Origin: MKSF01 sp037190225
Lineage (GTDB): Bacteria > Bacteroidota > Bacteroidia > Chitinophagales > Chitinophagaceae
NCBI GenBank assembly: GCA_037190225.1
Contig: JBBCJL010000011.1
Span: forward strand, 62,001 to 126,000
DNA: 64,000 bases
Reading direction: 5' to 3'
Below, in pieces: positions 33,475 to 43,066 of this stretch. Each line of letters starts with the position of its first letter. Within the stretch, counting starts at the first letter, position 1. The translations under genes were made by a program, and so were the position numbers. A model generated the notes under the pieces. The model did no database searches and was not told the DNA's origin. It saw only the letters and a list, made by a program, of their open reading frames with translations.

Positions 33475-36400
33475 ATGAATAAAATATACTTCTTTTTATT
33501 TATAGCCTTCTTCTCCTTCCTGGTACATCCCGGTACCAGAGGCTATGGCCACGAAGGCGAAGAACATGCGCACGAAAAGTCAGCTCCCGTTCTTTTTGTC
33601 CCCAATGAAGGACAATGGGAACATCCTTTCCGATTCAAGGGCCTGCACAGGAATGCGGATATTTTCCTGGAGCAAACCGGGATCACTTACCGGATAGGCG
33701 ATAAGGAGAACAGCAAAAAGATGCACGACTGGAAATTCGGGAAGATCAAAAGCGGCGAGCTGTATTTCCATCATTATAATATGACCTGGAAAAATGCCAA
33801 CCCGGATGCGGCCATCGTAACCGCCCAAAAGCAGCCTTACTATCATAATTACTTCCTGGGGCAGGACCAAAAACGCTGGAAAAGCAATGTCAGCCTGTAC
33901 GGTGTGGTAATGTACCGGAACATCTACGATAATATAGATGTCAAATATTATACCGAGAACGAACAGCTTAAATACGATTTCATCGTCCGCCCGCAGGGCA
34001 ACCCTTCGAAGATCGTGATGCAGTTCAACGGAACGGAAGGCATAGCGATCGAGCAGGGCCAGCTGATCATTAAGACCTCGGTAGGTAATGTCATAGAAAT
34101 GGCCCCTTACTCCTACCAGATCATCAACGGGGAAAAAAAGACCGTTCCGGCACAATACGAGGTAAAGGATAACGAGGTCCGGTTCGTCTTCCCCAAAGGA
34201 TATAACAAACAGTATGACCTGATAATAGATCCCGTGATGGTCTTTGCATCCCTTAGCGGGTCCACCGCCGACAACTGGGGATTCACAGCCACCTACGATC
34301 CGCAGGGCAACCTGTATGCCGGCGGCATAGCCAGCGGCCTGGGATATCCCACCACGCTCGGCGCTTACCGGAGAACCTTTTCGGGAGGCTCCTCCGCGCT
34401 CATGCCCTGTGACATTACCATTTCTAAATTCAACAGCACCGGTTCCACCCTTGTATATTCAACCTATATAGGCGGCACTTCCGATGACTATCCCCACAGC
34501 CTTATCGTAGATAACAGCAATAATCTCATCATTGCAGGCAAGACCCTGTCCCAGGATTATCCGGTAACTAACGGCGCCTTCCAGACAACATTCGGGGGCG
34601 GTGTCACCGACCTGTTCGTTACCAAGCTCAATGCTGCCGGCTCAGCGCTCGTGGCCAGCACCTTCCTGGGCGGCACCGGAGACGACGGCATTAATGTATC
34701 CCTCGGCTTCAACGCCAATCAGAATTCCCTCAAGTACAACTACGGTGATGATTCCAGGAGCGAGGTGATCGTGGATAACAGCGGCAATATCTATGTAGTC
34801 GCCAGCACACAGTCCACCAACTTCCCGACCACTACCAACGGGGCCAAAAGGAACCTTTCCGGCATACAGGACGGTATATTCACCAAGTTCAATCCCGGGC
34901 TCAGCCAGCTCATCTATTCCACGCTGATAGGCGGAAGCAATATGGATGCCGCCTATGTGATCACCATGGACAAGCAGCAGCAGAATATTTATATTGCCGG
35001 CGGTACCCAGAGCACGGATTTTCATCCCGGCACTATGGCCGGCAGCATCAACACCTCCAATTCAGGCGGATTATCTGACGGCTTCATTGTCAAATTCCAG
35101 AATTCCGGGAACTATCCCCTGCTCAAATCCACCTATATCGGCACCAGCGGTTATGACCAGTGCTACGGCGTACAGGTGGACGGGAACGGGAATGTTTACG
35201 TTATGGGGCAGACCACGGGGGCTTACCCTGTGGTCAACGCACCGTTTTCCAATGCCAATTCCGCCCAGTTCATTCATAAGCTCAATAATACTTTCACTTC
35301 CACCTATTATTCAACCGTATTCGGTAACGGCACCAGGTCCACCGCCAATATCTCTTTAGTAGCGATGCTGGTAGATACCTGCGAGAATGTGTATGTGTCC
35401 GGCTGGGGAGGCAATGCCATTACTCCCGGCACCACCACTTCAGGATTACCGGTGACCCAGGACGCGCTCCAGCCTAATACGGACGGCAGCGACTTTTATT
35501 TTATAGTCATTGCCAAAGATGCGCAAAGCCTGCTGTACGGCTCTTTCTTCGGCGCCTTCAACAGGGGTGAGCACGTGGATGGCGGCACCAGCCGGTTTGA
35601 CCCTCATGGCGTCATCTACCAGGCTATGTGCGCCAGCTGCGGCGGCGGAACAGCCTTCCCTTCCACACCCGGCGCCTATTCTTCAGTGAACGGCAGCCCC
35701 AACTGTAATATTGGAGTGGTAAAAATAGCATTCGGCTTTACCAAGGTGGTGGCACAGGCCACACCAGCCCCCAGCAATAACGGCTGCGCACCCTTTACCG
35801 TCAATTTCAACAACAGCTCTGTCAACGCCACGCAATACAGGTGGGATTTCGGCCATAACGGGGCAACATCCACACAGGCCAACCCATCCTATACCTACCC
35901 TACTGCCGGCACTTATACGGTGAGGCTTATCGCCCATAATCCCGGGGCCTGTGTTGAATGGGACACCACTTACCTGCAGATCCAGGTCAGGAATGACTCG
36001 ATCAGGGGCGACTTCAGCTATAACAGGGAAGATACCTGCTATTCATTCAACGTCAATTTTACCAACCTGACCACCTTAACCTCACAGCTGAATCCCAACC
36101 AGACCATTTACAGGTGGGACTTCGGCGACAACACTACATTCGTAGGACGTAACCCGCCCACACATACCTATCCCGGGTACGGCACCTATACCGTAACCCT
36201 CACGATAGAGCATCCTTCCGCCTGTAACAATCCCGTGGTGATCAGCAAGAACCTGACGTTCATCAATAACCTGGTGGGCGTGGAGCTGCCGCCCGTAGAG
36301 CTGGCCTGCATCAACGACCCCGTATTCTTTAATCCCACCTATGTCAATGCCAGGAATTACAGCTGGGATTTCGGTGACGGCAGCTTCAGCAATGACGCTA

Positions 36401-37029
36401 CGCCCAGCCACACTTATACCACTGCGGGCTCTTATACCATAACCCTGATAGCCAATAACCCCAGCACCTGCAATATCAATGATACGGCCAGCATAAAGGT
36501 GAACGTATATGACAAGCCCACCGCGCTGTTCAGCTATACCCCGATCACCCCGGAACCCAATAAGGGCACCCAGTTCCTCAACCAGAGTGAAGGCGGTGAT
36601 ATTTTTCACTGGGATTTCAACGATGGCAGGACCAGCTCTGAGAAAGATCCTTATCACGAGTTCTATAACTCGGGGACCTTCAAGGTATGCCTGACCGTTA
36701 AAAATGAGGCCGGGTGCGAGGATGTTACCTGTAAGAACATCCAGGCCATAGTGCATAACCTTGCCGATGTGCCTACCGGGTTCAGCCCGAACGGAGACGG
36801 TACGAACGATAAGGTATATGTAAAAGGCTACAATATAGAGACCATTGATTTCAAAATATATAACCGGTTCGGCAACCTTGTTTTTTCCACCCGGGATAAG
36901 AATGAAGGCTGGGACGGCACCTATAACGGCGTGCTCCAGGAAATGGACGCTTTCGGCTATACGCTGGAAGCGACCTTCCGTGACGGTACGTCTACCAATA
37001 AAAAAGGCAATATCACCCTTATCCGTTAA
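33475..37029 (+). CDS. large surface protein: SBBP-like propeller, four PKD domains, T9SS type B tail
   Basis: 1184 aa. Signal peptide (about 1-22), then a His- and Glu-rich segment and an N-terminal domain (VLFVPNEGQWEHPFRF...) typical of SBBP-repeat proteins. About 255-750 hold propeller-like repeats of the type YSTYIGGTSDD and STFLGGTGDD. Four PKD domains follow (about 758-1088), each with a WDFG or WDFN motif. The last 90 residues are a gliding-motility-type C-terminal domain (VPTGFSPNGDGTNDKVYV), a T9SS type B signal. Such proteins are exported adhesins. A terminator follows at 37049-37090. Confidence 0.9.
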   Translation: MNKIYFFLFIAFFSFLVHPGTRGYGHEGEEHAHEKSAPVLFVPNEGQWEHPFRFKGLHRNADIFLEQTGITYRIGDKENSKKMHDWKFGKIKSGELYFHHYNMTWKNANPDAAIVTAQKQPYYHNYFLGQDQKRWKSNVSLYGVVMYRNIYDNIDVKYYTENEQLKYDFIVRPQGNPSKIVMQFNGTEGIAIEQGQLIIKTSVGNVIEMAPYSYQIINGEKKTVPAQYEVKDNEVRFVFPKGYNKQYDLIIDPVMVFASLSGSTADNWGFTATYDPQGNLYAGGIASGLGYPTTLGAYRRTFSGGSSALMPCDITISKFNSTGSTLVYSTYIGGTSDDYPHSLIVDNSNNLIIAGKTLSQDYPVTNGAFQTTFGGGVTDLFVTKLNAAGSALVASTFLGGTGDDGINVSLGFNANQNSLKYNYGDDSRSEVIVDNSGNIYVVASTQSTNFPTTTNGAKRNLSGIQDGIFTKFNPGLSQLIYSTLIGGSNMDAAYVITMDKQQQNIYIAGGTQSTDFHPGTMAGSINTSNSGGLSDGFIVKFQNSGNYPLLKSTYIGTSGYDQCYGVQVDGNGNVYVMGQTTGAYPVVNAPFSNANSAQFIHKLNNTFTSTYYSTVFGNGTRSTANISLVAMLVDTCENVYVSGWGGNAITPGTTTSGLPVTQDALQPNTDGSDFYFIVIAKDAQSLLYGSFFGAFNRGEHVDGGTSRFDPHGVIYQAMCASCGGGTAFPSTPGAYSSVNGSPNCNIGVVKIAFGFTKVVAQATPAPSNNGCAPFTVNFNNSSVNATQYRWDFGHNGATSTQANPSYTYPTAGTYTVRLIAHNPGACVEWDTTYLQIQVRNDSIRGDFSYNREDTCYSFNVNFTNLTTLTSQLNPNQTIYRWDFGDNTTFVGRNPPTHTYPGYGTYTVTLTIEHPSACNNPVVISKNLTFINNLVGVELPPVELACINDPVFFNPTYVNARNYSWDFGDGSFSNDATPSHTYTTAGSYTITLIANNPSTCNINDTASIKVNVYDKPTALFSYTPITPEPNKGTQFLNQSEGGDIFHWDFNDGRTSSEKDPYHEFYNSGTFKVCLTVKNEAGCEDVTCKNIQAIVHNLADVPTGFSPNGDGTNDKVYVKGYNIETIDFKIYNRFGNLVFSTRDKNEGWDGTYNGVLQEMDAFGYTLEATFRDGTSTNKKGNITLIR

Positions 37030-37048
37030 TCCCGGAACTGCCGTCCCG

Positions 37049-37090
37049 TTAAAATCCCCCTGCTGTACAGATCGGCAAGGGGGATTTTAA
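37049..37090 (+). terminator. Rho-independent terminator
   Basis: TTAAAATCCCCCT (37049-37061) pairs with AGGGGGATTTTAA (37078-37090) over 13 bp around a 16-nt loop, 20 nt past the stop of the PKD protein. Its own arm supplies TTTTAA as the U-rich end. Confidence 0.75.
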
Positions 37091-37156
37091 TTTAGGCCCG
37101 GTATTGTTAATACTACCAAATTAATGTATTTTGCGGGGTCGAAAAAAGCAGAACCT

Positions 37157-38875
37157 ATGAACAATACACCTACAAACTCCAAGCACCCCAAAGGATTACC
37201 CTATCTCTTCCTTACAGAAATGTGGGAGCGCTTCGGTTATTACCTGATGCTGGGCATCTTTGTGCTCTATATGATAGAGAGCAAGGATAAAGGGGGCATG
37301 GGATTTGACCCGAAAGAAGCGTACAGTTTGTATGGCACGTATATAGCGCTTACGTATCTCACCCCTTTCCTCGGCGGCTTTCTCGCAGACCGTAAGCTGG
37401 GGTATATCAACGCCGTGTTCATCGGGGGGACGCTCATGGGCCTGGGCTACATCGGCTTTGCGATGGACGGGATCGAGGCCTTTTATATTTCGATGGCCCT
37501 GGTTATCATAGGGAACGGCTTTTTCAAGCCCAGCATATCCACATTGCTAGGGAACCTTTATACAAGCGATATATACAGGGACAAAAAAGACGCGGGCTTC
37601 AATATCTTCTATATGGGCATCAATATAGGCGCCTTTATATGCAATATCATCGCTGCCTTTATGAGGAATAAGTTCGGGTGGGATTACGCTTTTATAACGG
37701 CGGGCGTGGGTATGTTCGCCGGGCTGATCATCTTTGGCATCGGGCTCAATCACTACCGGGCCGCCAATGTGCTTAAGCCGGCGTCACCGAATGATATCAG
37801 CATCGGCAGGCTCTTCTCCGTGGTATTTTTACCCAGCATCATCGCCGGCGTCATAGGATGGATGTATCCTTTCGATTTTTCGATGGTAGACTTCTCACGG
37901 CCGGAAACCCTCTCTTACCTGTTCAGCAATCCTGCCAACCTTATCGGCAGCAACAGTGATGATGCCTTCATCTTCGCCTGCATACCGGTGATCTTCTTCT
38001 TTATCTCCCTCTACTGGAAAGCTGCAGCAACGGATAAACGCCCGGTAGCGGCCTTATTGTCCATCTTTGCGGTAAGCATTATGTTCTGGGCGGTATTCAA
38101 GCAGAACGGAACTATCCTGACAGACTGGGCTAAAAATTATACCAACCGCGAAGTGACCGGGACTACCGGCAATGCTGCCAGGTACCTCTCTCTTGCGGAT
38201 ACCATTGTATATAAGCAGGATAGCGTAATACGCTACGACCATCAGTTCGCCCAGATAAAGGACGATAACGGACAGGTCATGAAAACCTTTGATTATCCTG
38301 TCTATTTCAGGAATATTCCCGAAGAGCAGCTACCTGCGGAAGGCAGTGTCATCGCAACCGCCAATACGGAGCTTTTCCAGTCCATCAATCCTTTCTGGGT
38401 AGTGGCCCTGACCCCTCTTGTCGTGGCATTCTTCAGCTTCCTCAGGAGAAGAGGCAAAGAGCCCAGCACGCCTGCCAAGATAGCCTGGGGTATGCTGATA
38501 TCGGCGCTTTCCTGCCTGGTGATGGTAGGTGCGGTGTACGCCAGCAATCATGGCGCTGTTAAAGTGTCAGCCCTTTGGTTAATAGCCTGTTACGGAGTTA
38601 TTACCGTAGGAGAGCTGTTCCTGAGCCCTATGGGACTGTCGCTTGTATCCAAGCTGAGCCCCGTACGGATCACGGCATTAATGATGGGCGGCTTCTTCCT
38701 GTCCACCTCTATCGGCAATAAACTGTCCGGAATGCTGGCCAAGACCTGGTATAATTACGAAAACAAGATGAACTTCTTCCTGGTGAACTTTGGTCTTTTG
38801 CTGATCTCCGCCGCGCTCGGATTTATACTGTTAAGATGGATGAATAATATTATGAAGGAAAAGGGGATCAAGTAA
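37157..38875 (+). CDS. POT/PTR-family proton-coupled peptide transporter
   Basis: 572 aa from the ATG at 37157; the in-frame ATG at 37124 is 11 codons earlier in promoter-like sequence. MFS fold of about 12-14 helices. Family signatures: LFLTEMWERFGYYLMLGIF (the ExxERFxYY motif of peptide/H+ symporters), FLGGFLADRKLGY and FNIFYMGINIGAF. A periplasmic insertion of about 80 residues between helices (TDWAKNYTNREV... to the SINPFW motif) is common in Bacteroidota members. It imports di- and tripeptides. Confidence 0.93.
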   Translation: MNNTPTNSKHPKGLPYLFLTEMWERFGYYLMLGIFVLYMIESKDKGGMGFDPKEAYSLYGTYIALTYLTPFLGGFLADRKLGYINAVFIGGTLMGLGYIGFAMDGIEAFYISMALVIIGNGFFKPSISTLLGNLYTSDIYRDKKDAGFNIFYMGINIGAFICNIIAAFMRNKFGWDYAFITAGVGMFAGLIIFGIGLNHYRAANVLKPASPNDISIGRLFSVVFLPSIIAGVIGWMYPFDFSMVDFSRPETLSYLFSNPANLIGSNSDDAFIFACIPVIFFFISLYWKAAATDKRPVAALLSIFAVSIMFWAVFKQNGTILTDWAKNYTNREVTGTTGNAARYLSLADTIVYKQDSVIRYDHQFAQIKDDNGQVMKTFDYPVYFRNIPEEQLPAEGSVIATANTELFQSINPFWVVALTPLVVAFFSFLRRRGKEPSTPAKIAWGMLISALSCLVMVGAVYASNHGAVKVSALWLIACYGVITVGELFLSPMGLSLVSKLSPVRITALMMGGFFLSTSIGNKLSGMLAKTWYNYENKMNFFLVNFGLLLISAALGFILLRWMNNIMKEKGIK

Positions 38876-38983
38876 AGCCGGCTCCTTCCTCAATATATTA
38901 TCTGTTTTATGAATAATTTGGTACAGTTATTGTATGTACTATATTATCCAGTATTTTCTAAAATTTATTTTTAAGGCTTAAAA

Positions 38984-39391
38984 ATGAATAAAATCAGAGT
39001 ATATTGTCTTTTAATAATATATACGATTTTATTTACCATTAATGGGTGGAGCGCAGGCGAACAGGATATAATAAGTGATATCAATACCAGTTTTAGCAAA
39101 GGAAGTGTAGAACATATAAAAAATCACTTAAGCAATAACGTTGATTTATCATTCAACCAGCAAAAATCCATTTATAGTAAATCACAGGCGGTAGTTATTC
39201 TCAAACAGCAGTTGGATAAGGAGCCCCCTACGTATTATAAGTTATTAAAACACACTAACCCCAATAATAAGAATATTATTTTTCTCATTTCAGATTACCG
39301 TTCGGCCAAGAATAAATATATCATTTATCTGAGCCTGAAACTGGAAAATAATGACTATAAAATAACCGAAATCCATTTCGAAAGTCAATAA
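38984..39391 (+). CDS. DUF4783 family secreted protein
   Basis: 135 aa. Signal peptide (MNKIRVYCLLIIYTILFTINGWSA) and an NTF2-like small domain matching the DUF4783 pattern (DIISDINTSFSKGSVEHIKNHLSNNVDLSF, SKSQAVVILKQQLDKEPP). Function unknown. It is noticeably more AT-rich than its neighbours. The 53 bp to the DUF1015 gene contain that gene's promoter. Confidence 0.75.
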   Translation: MNKIRVYCLLIIYTILFTINGWSAGEQDIISDINTSFSKGSVEHIKNHLSNNVDLSFNQQKSIYSKSQAVVILKQQLDKEPPTYYKLLKHTNPNNKNIIFLISDYRSAKNKYIIYLSLKLENNDYKITEIHFESQ

Positions 39392-39406
39392 ATATAAAAA
39401 CTTCAC

Positions 39407-39414
39407 TATTTTTG
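39407..39414 (+). promoter_or_regulatory. -7 box of the DUF1015 gene
   Basis: TATTTTTG matches TAnnTTTG, 30 nt before the ATG at 39444. Confidence 0.5.
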
Positions 39415-39443
39415 CCATTCTCTAAAAATCACAATTTTAAAGT

Positions 39444-40679
39444 ATGGCAAAAATTTTTCCGTTTAAGGGATTACGCCCCCTGAATACATATGCCAAAATA
39501 GTCGCTACCCTGCCCTATGATGTGGTCAATACCAAAGAAGCAGCGGTGCAGAAAGACAATCCCTACCATTTTTACCACGTTACAAGGTCAGAGATAGACC
39601 TGCCGGAATATACAGATATCCACAGCGAAATAGTTTACAAAAGAGCCTACGAGAACCTGCAGCGCATGATACAGGAAGGTGTGCTGGTCCAGGATACGGA
39701 CAGCGCTATGTTCATTTACGAGCTCACCATGAACGGCCATGTACAGACCGGGCTGGTGTGCGGCACGGCCATAGACGATTATAACAAAGGACTGATAAAG
39801 AAGCATGAGCTGACCAGGCACGATAAGGAAAGCGACCGTATCAACCACATCAATACCACCAGGGCGCAAACCGGCATTATTTTCCTGGCTTACCGGGATA
39901 TTCCTTCCGTTACAGACATCCTGGGCAACTGGAAGCAGGATCATGATACCCTGTATGATTTTGTAGCGGACGACGGCATCACCCACAGGATATGGAAGAT
40001 TGACGACCCCGCCGTTATCAGCGACCTGCAGCATATCTTCGACAGGGATATGCCGCATTCCTATATTGCGGACGGTCATCACCGTTCCGCCGCGCTGTCC
40101 AAGCTCAGTGCCCGGCACACAGACGCCGCCGATAACCCGTTTAAGGTGATCTTATCGGGCTTCTTTCCCGAGTCCGAGCTGCTGATCATGGATTACAACC
40201 GCGTGGTAAAGGACCTTAACGGGCATACGGTGACTTCTTTCCTGGAAGCGCTCGGCAAAACATTTACGATCATACCCCGCCAATCCGGTACCTATAAGCC
40301 CGCCGCCCGGCATCACTTTGGCATGTACCTGGACGGCAACTGGTATGAGCTGATAGCCCGGGAAGGGACTTATCCCGGTGATGTGCTCAACAGCCTGGAC
40401 GTGAATATCCTCCAGAACAATATCCTGGACGCCATCTTGGGCATAGAAGACCCCAGGAGCAATCCCAGGCTGGATTTCGTAGGGGGCATCAGGGGTATCA
40501 AAGCCCTGCAGGACCTGGTAGACAGCGGAGAGGCCGCCGTAGCTTTCGCCTGCTACCCCGTAAGCATACAGGAGCTTTTCGAAGTAGCCGATTCAGGGAA
40601 TGTCATGCCACCCAAAAGCACCTGGTTCGAGCCTAAAACAAGGGACGGGCTGCTGGTACTGCAGACCTATGAGCAGTAA
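39444..40679 (+). CDS. DUF1015 family protein
   Basis: 411 aa, the normal length of the family. Signatures: the opening IFPFKGLRP, LPYDVVNTKEA, NPYHFYHVTR, HELTRHDKESDRINH and YIADGHHRSAA. The protein is cytoplasmic with no signal peptide. The His-rich DGHHR motif suggests a metal- or phosphate-binding active site, but the activity is not established. In Bacteroidota it often sits near serine-biosynthesis genes; here gapA follows after 112 bp with its own promoter. Confidence 0.88.
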   Translation: MAKIFPFKGLRPLNTYAKIVATLPYDVVNTKEAAVQKDNPYHFYHVTRSEIDLPEYTDIHSEIVYKRAYENLQRMIQEGVLVQDTDSAMFIYELTMNGHVQTGLVCGTAIDDYNKGLIKKHELTRHDKESDRINHINTTRAQTGIIFLAYRDIPSVTDILGNWKQDHDTLYDFVADDGITHRIWKIDDPAVISDLQHIFDRDMPHSYIADGHHRSAALSKLSARHTDAADNPFKVILSGFFPESELLIMDYNRVVKDLNGHTVTSFLEALGKTFTIIPRQSGTYKPAARHHFGMYLDGNWYELIAREGTYPGDVLNSLDVNILQNNILDAILGIEDPRSNPRLDFVGGIRGIKALQDLVDSGEAAVAFACYPVSIQELFEVADSGNVMPPKSTWFEPKTRDGLLVLQTYEQ

Positions 40680-40733
40680 GCGGCCACGGCATAAATTACA
40701 TCTGCATTACATGCTATTCTCATAATAATTGTT

Positions 40734-40741
40734 TAGCTTTG
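40734..40741 (+). promoter_or_regulatory. -7 box of the gapA promoter
   Basis: TAGCTTTG matches TAnnTTTG, 50 nt before the chosen ATG at 40792. It argues against the longer frame that begins at 40729. Confidence 0.55.
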
Positions 40742-40791
40742 CAGCCGAAATCAATTATTACATCACATATTCAAAAAATTGCTCCATAATC

Positions 40792-41802
40792 ATGAGTAAA
40801 GTAAAAGTTGCCATCAATGGCTTTGGTAGAATTGGCCGTTTAGCTTTCCGTCAAATCTACAACATGGACGGTATCGAAGTTGTAGCTATAAACGACCTGA
40901 CACAACCACAGGTTTTAGCGCACTTATTAAAGTATGATACAGCTCAGGGCCGTTTCGGTCAGGAGGTCACCCATACGGACAACTCAATCATAGTGAATGG
41001 ACATGAAATAAAGATTTACGCTCAGAGAAACCCTGCCGATATTCCATGGGGAACTCATGATGTTGATGTAGTGCTGGAATGTACAGGCTTCTTTACAGAT
41101 GCTGAAAAAGCGCAGGCTCACATACAGGCCGGCGCCAAAAAGGTAGTGATCTCTGCTCCCGCGACAGGTGATCTGAAAACAGTAGTTTATAACGTAAACC
41201 ATGAAATACTGGACGGGTCTGAAACAGTGATCAGCTGTGCTTCCTGTACCACCAACTGTCTGGCGCCTATGGCTAAGGTACTGAATGACAGCTTCGGTAT
41301 CGTAGCAGGATCTATGACAACCGTACACGCTTATACCAACGACCAGAATACGCTTGATGCACCTCACCCCAAAGGCGATCTTCGCCGTGCACGTGCCGCC
41401 GCAGAAAGCATCATACCTAACTCTACCGGCGCTGCCAAAGCCATCGGCCTGGTGCTGCCCGAGCTGAAAGGTAAACTGGACGGAGGCGCGCAACGCGTTC
41501 CTACCGTTACCGGCTCCCTGACAGAATTAACGGCTATCGTTTCCAAAAAAGCAAGCGTAGAGGCCATCAATGAAGCTATGAAAGCAGCAGCCAACGAATC
41601 TTTCGGCTATAATGTCGATGAGATCGTTTCCGCGGATATCATCGGTATCAGCTACGGCTCCCTGTTTGACGCTACCCAGACCAAAGTGGTCACTGTGGGT
41701 GACGCGCAGCTGGTAAAGGTAGTTTCCTGGTATGACAATGAAATGTCCTACGTTTCACAGCTGGTTCGCACAGTAAAATATTTTGCCGGCCTGATAAAAT
41801 AG
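40792..41802 (+). CDS. gapA: glyceraldehyde-3-phosphate dehydrogenase, type I
   Basis: 336 aa from the ATG at 40792. NAD-binding start VAINGFGRIGRLAFR, catalytic Cys152 in SCASCTTN, His in MTTVHAYTNDQ and the C-terminal SWYDNEMSY are all present. Glycolytic enzyme producing 1,3-bisphosphoglycerate. Asp-type NAD preference is suggested by INDL at residues 33-36. It has its own promoter and a strong terminator (41823-41852). Its codons are more T-ending than its neighbours, as in highly expressed genes of this window such as acpP. Confidence 0.97.
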   Translation: MSKVKVAINGFGRIGRLAFRQIYNMDGIEVVAINDLTQPQVLAHLLKYDTAQGRFGQEVTHTDNSIIVNGHEIKIYAQRNPADIPWGTHDVDVVLECTGFFTDAEKAQAHIQAGAKKVVISAPATGDLKTVVYNVNHEILDGSETVISCASCTTNCLAPMAKVLNDSFGIVAGSMTTVHAYTNDQNTLDAPHPKGDLRRARAAAESIIPNSTGAAKAIGLVLPELKGKLDGGAQRVPTVTGSLTELTAIVSKKASVEAINEAMKAAANESFGYNVDEIVSADIIGISYGSLFDATQTKVVTVGDAQLVKVVSWYDNEMSYVSQLVRTVKYFAGLIK

Positions 41803-41822
41803 GATCAGCCGCATTCATATAT

Positions 41823-41852
41823 AAAAAACTGCACTTTACAGTGCAGTTTTTT
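41823..41852 (+). terminator. Rho-independent terminator after gapA
   Basis: AAAAAACTGCACT (41823-41835) pairs with AGTGCAGTTTTTT (41840-41852) over 13 bp around TTAC, ending in a run of seven T. It is 20 nt past the stop. Confidence 0.92.
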
Positions 41853-41940
41853 TATGCAAGTTTTCAGGGAAATATTATTATTTTACATAAATAATTACTT
41901 AATTTACACCAGCGTTAACTAATCAACAACCATAACTATT

Positions 41941-42978
41941 ATGAAATTCACAAGCATATTACTGGCGATAGGATTGACCGCAGGCTCAGGCATCCAGACC
42001 TTTGCCGAACATATCAAAGTAATGGTAAAAGAACAAAAAACCGCCTGCTTCAGTGAACAGGAACAGGAATGCCTCTGGGTAAAGCTGAACAATTACAAGG
42101 ACTGGTCCACGCTGTACGCCCCGATAGAAGGATTTGACTATGAAGAAGGCTACCGGTATGAGCTGCTGGTGGACAGGACCAAGGCCAAAGGCACCAATGA
42201 TATCAACAAGCATACGTATAAGCTTGTAAAAGTGATCTCCAAAGAGCTGGTGGCCACACCCGCGCACCGCTCTTTCGACAGCATCCAGAATAAAAAATGG
42301 TATCTCACCTATTTCAACGAACAGGATGTAAGCGACCAGGGCCTGTATATGACCCTTGACGGCCCTGCCAGCAGGGTATTGCTTTTCGGGGGCTGCAATA
42401 ACTACTTTGGTAGTTTTACGGTCAACCATAAAACGCTGAATGTAGGGCCGGTAGCCGGTACGATGATGGCCTGCACCGATAAGATGGACCTAGAGGGCCG
42501 GTTCAGGAACGCTTTCTCAGACAATCATCTCACCTATGAGCTGTCCGAAAATTACCTGCTTTTTTACAGGAACGGCAGGCACGTGATGTCTTTTTCCCGG
42601 CATCCCGCTTCCCGTGAATTTGACTACCTGAGCAGCTATGACTGGGCATTATACAAATATGATACTACCTTAATGACCATCAGAAGCCTGTATTCTTACA
42701 TCACCTTCGACAAAAATACCGGCCAGATATACGGCTATGACGGCTGTAATCACTTCAGCGGCCATATGGAGATGTTCAAGAACACGATCAAATTCTCCGG
42801 GGTCACCAGCACTATGAAAGGATGCGTGGACCTTATCGTAAATGATATCGCCAACCATTATGCCAGGTTGCTGAATACGCAGAACCTGACCTATACCCTT
42901 GAGAACGACAGGCTGATGTTCTATTCCGGAGAAAAGCACCTGATGACCTTCCAGCGTAAGACCAAAAAGACAAAATAA
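41941..42978 (+). CDS. secreted protein with DUF4377-like domain and two META domains
   Basis: 345 aa. Signal peptide ends about FAEH. Residues about 22-95 resemble DUF4377 (HIKVMVKEQKTACF... ECLWVK). Two META (HslJ-like) domains follow: about 105-220 with LFGGCNNYFGSF and GTMMACTDKMDLE, and about 225-335 with IYGYDGCNHFSGHM and TSTMKGCVDLI. Each has the paired Cys of the family. HslJ is linked to novobiocin resistance and heat shock, but the general role of META is unknown. Single gene, bounded by the gapA terminator and by tandem terminators at 42988-43044. Confidence 0.82.
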   Translation: MKFTSILLAIGLTAGSGIQTFAEHIKVMVKEQKTACFSEQEQECLWVKLNNYKDWSTLYAPIEGFDYEEGYRYELLVDRTKAKGTNDINKHTYKLVKVISKELVATPAHRSFDSIQNKKWYLTYFNEQDVSDQGLYMTLDGPASRVLLFGGCNNYFGSFTVNHKTLNVGPVAGTMMACTDKMDLEGRFRNAFSDNHLTYELSENYLLFYRNGRHVMSFSRHPASREFDYLSSYDWALYKYDTTLMTIRSLYSYITFDKNTGQIYGYDGCNHFSGHMEMFKNTIKFSGVTSTMKGCVDLIVNDIANHYARLLNTQNLTYTLENDRLMFYSGEKHLMTFQRKTKKTK

Positions 42979-42987
42979 AGAAAGCAA

Positions 42988-43044
42988 CAGGATTCCCATC
43001 CTGATTTTTTCTCTACTTTAGCAATCTATTCCGTATAGATTGCT
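42988..43044 (+). terminator. two tandem terminator hairpins before GT2
   Basis: First hairpin: CAGGAT (42988-42993) with ATCCTG (42998-43003), then ATTTTTT. Second: AGCAATCTAT (43020-43029) with ATAGATTGCT (43035-43044), perfect over 10 bp, then a T-run to 43050. They end 17 nt before the GT2 start, so the second could also lie in that gene's leader. Confidence 0.8.
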
Positions 43045-43066
43045 TTTTTTATTAAACCGATAGTAT

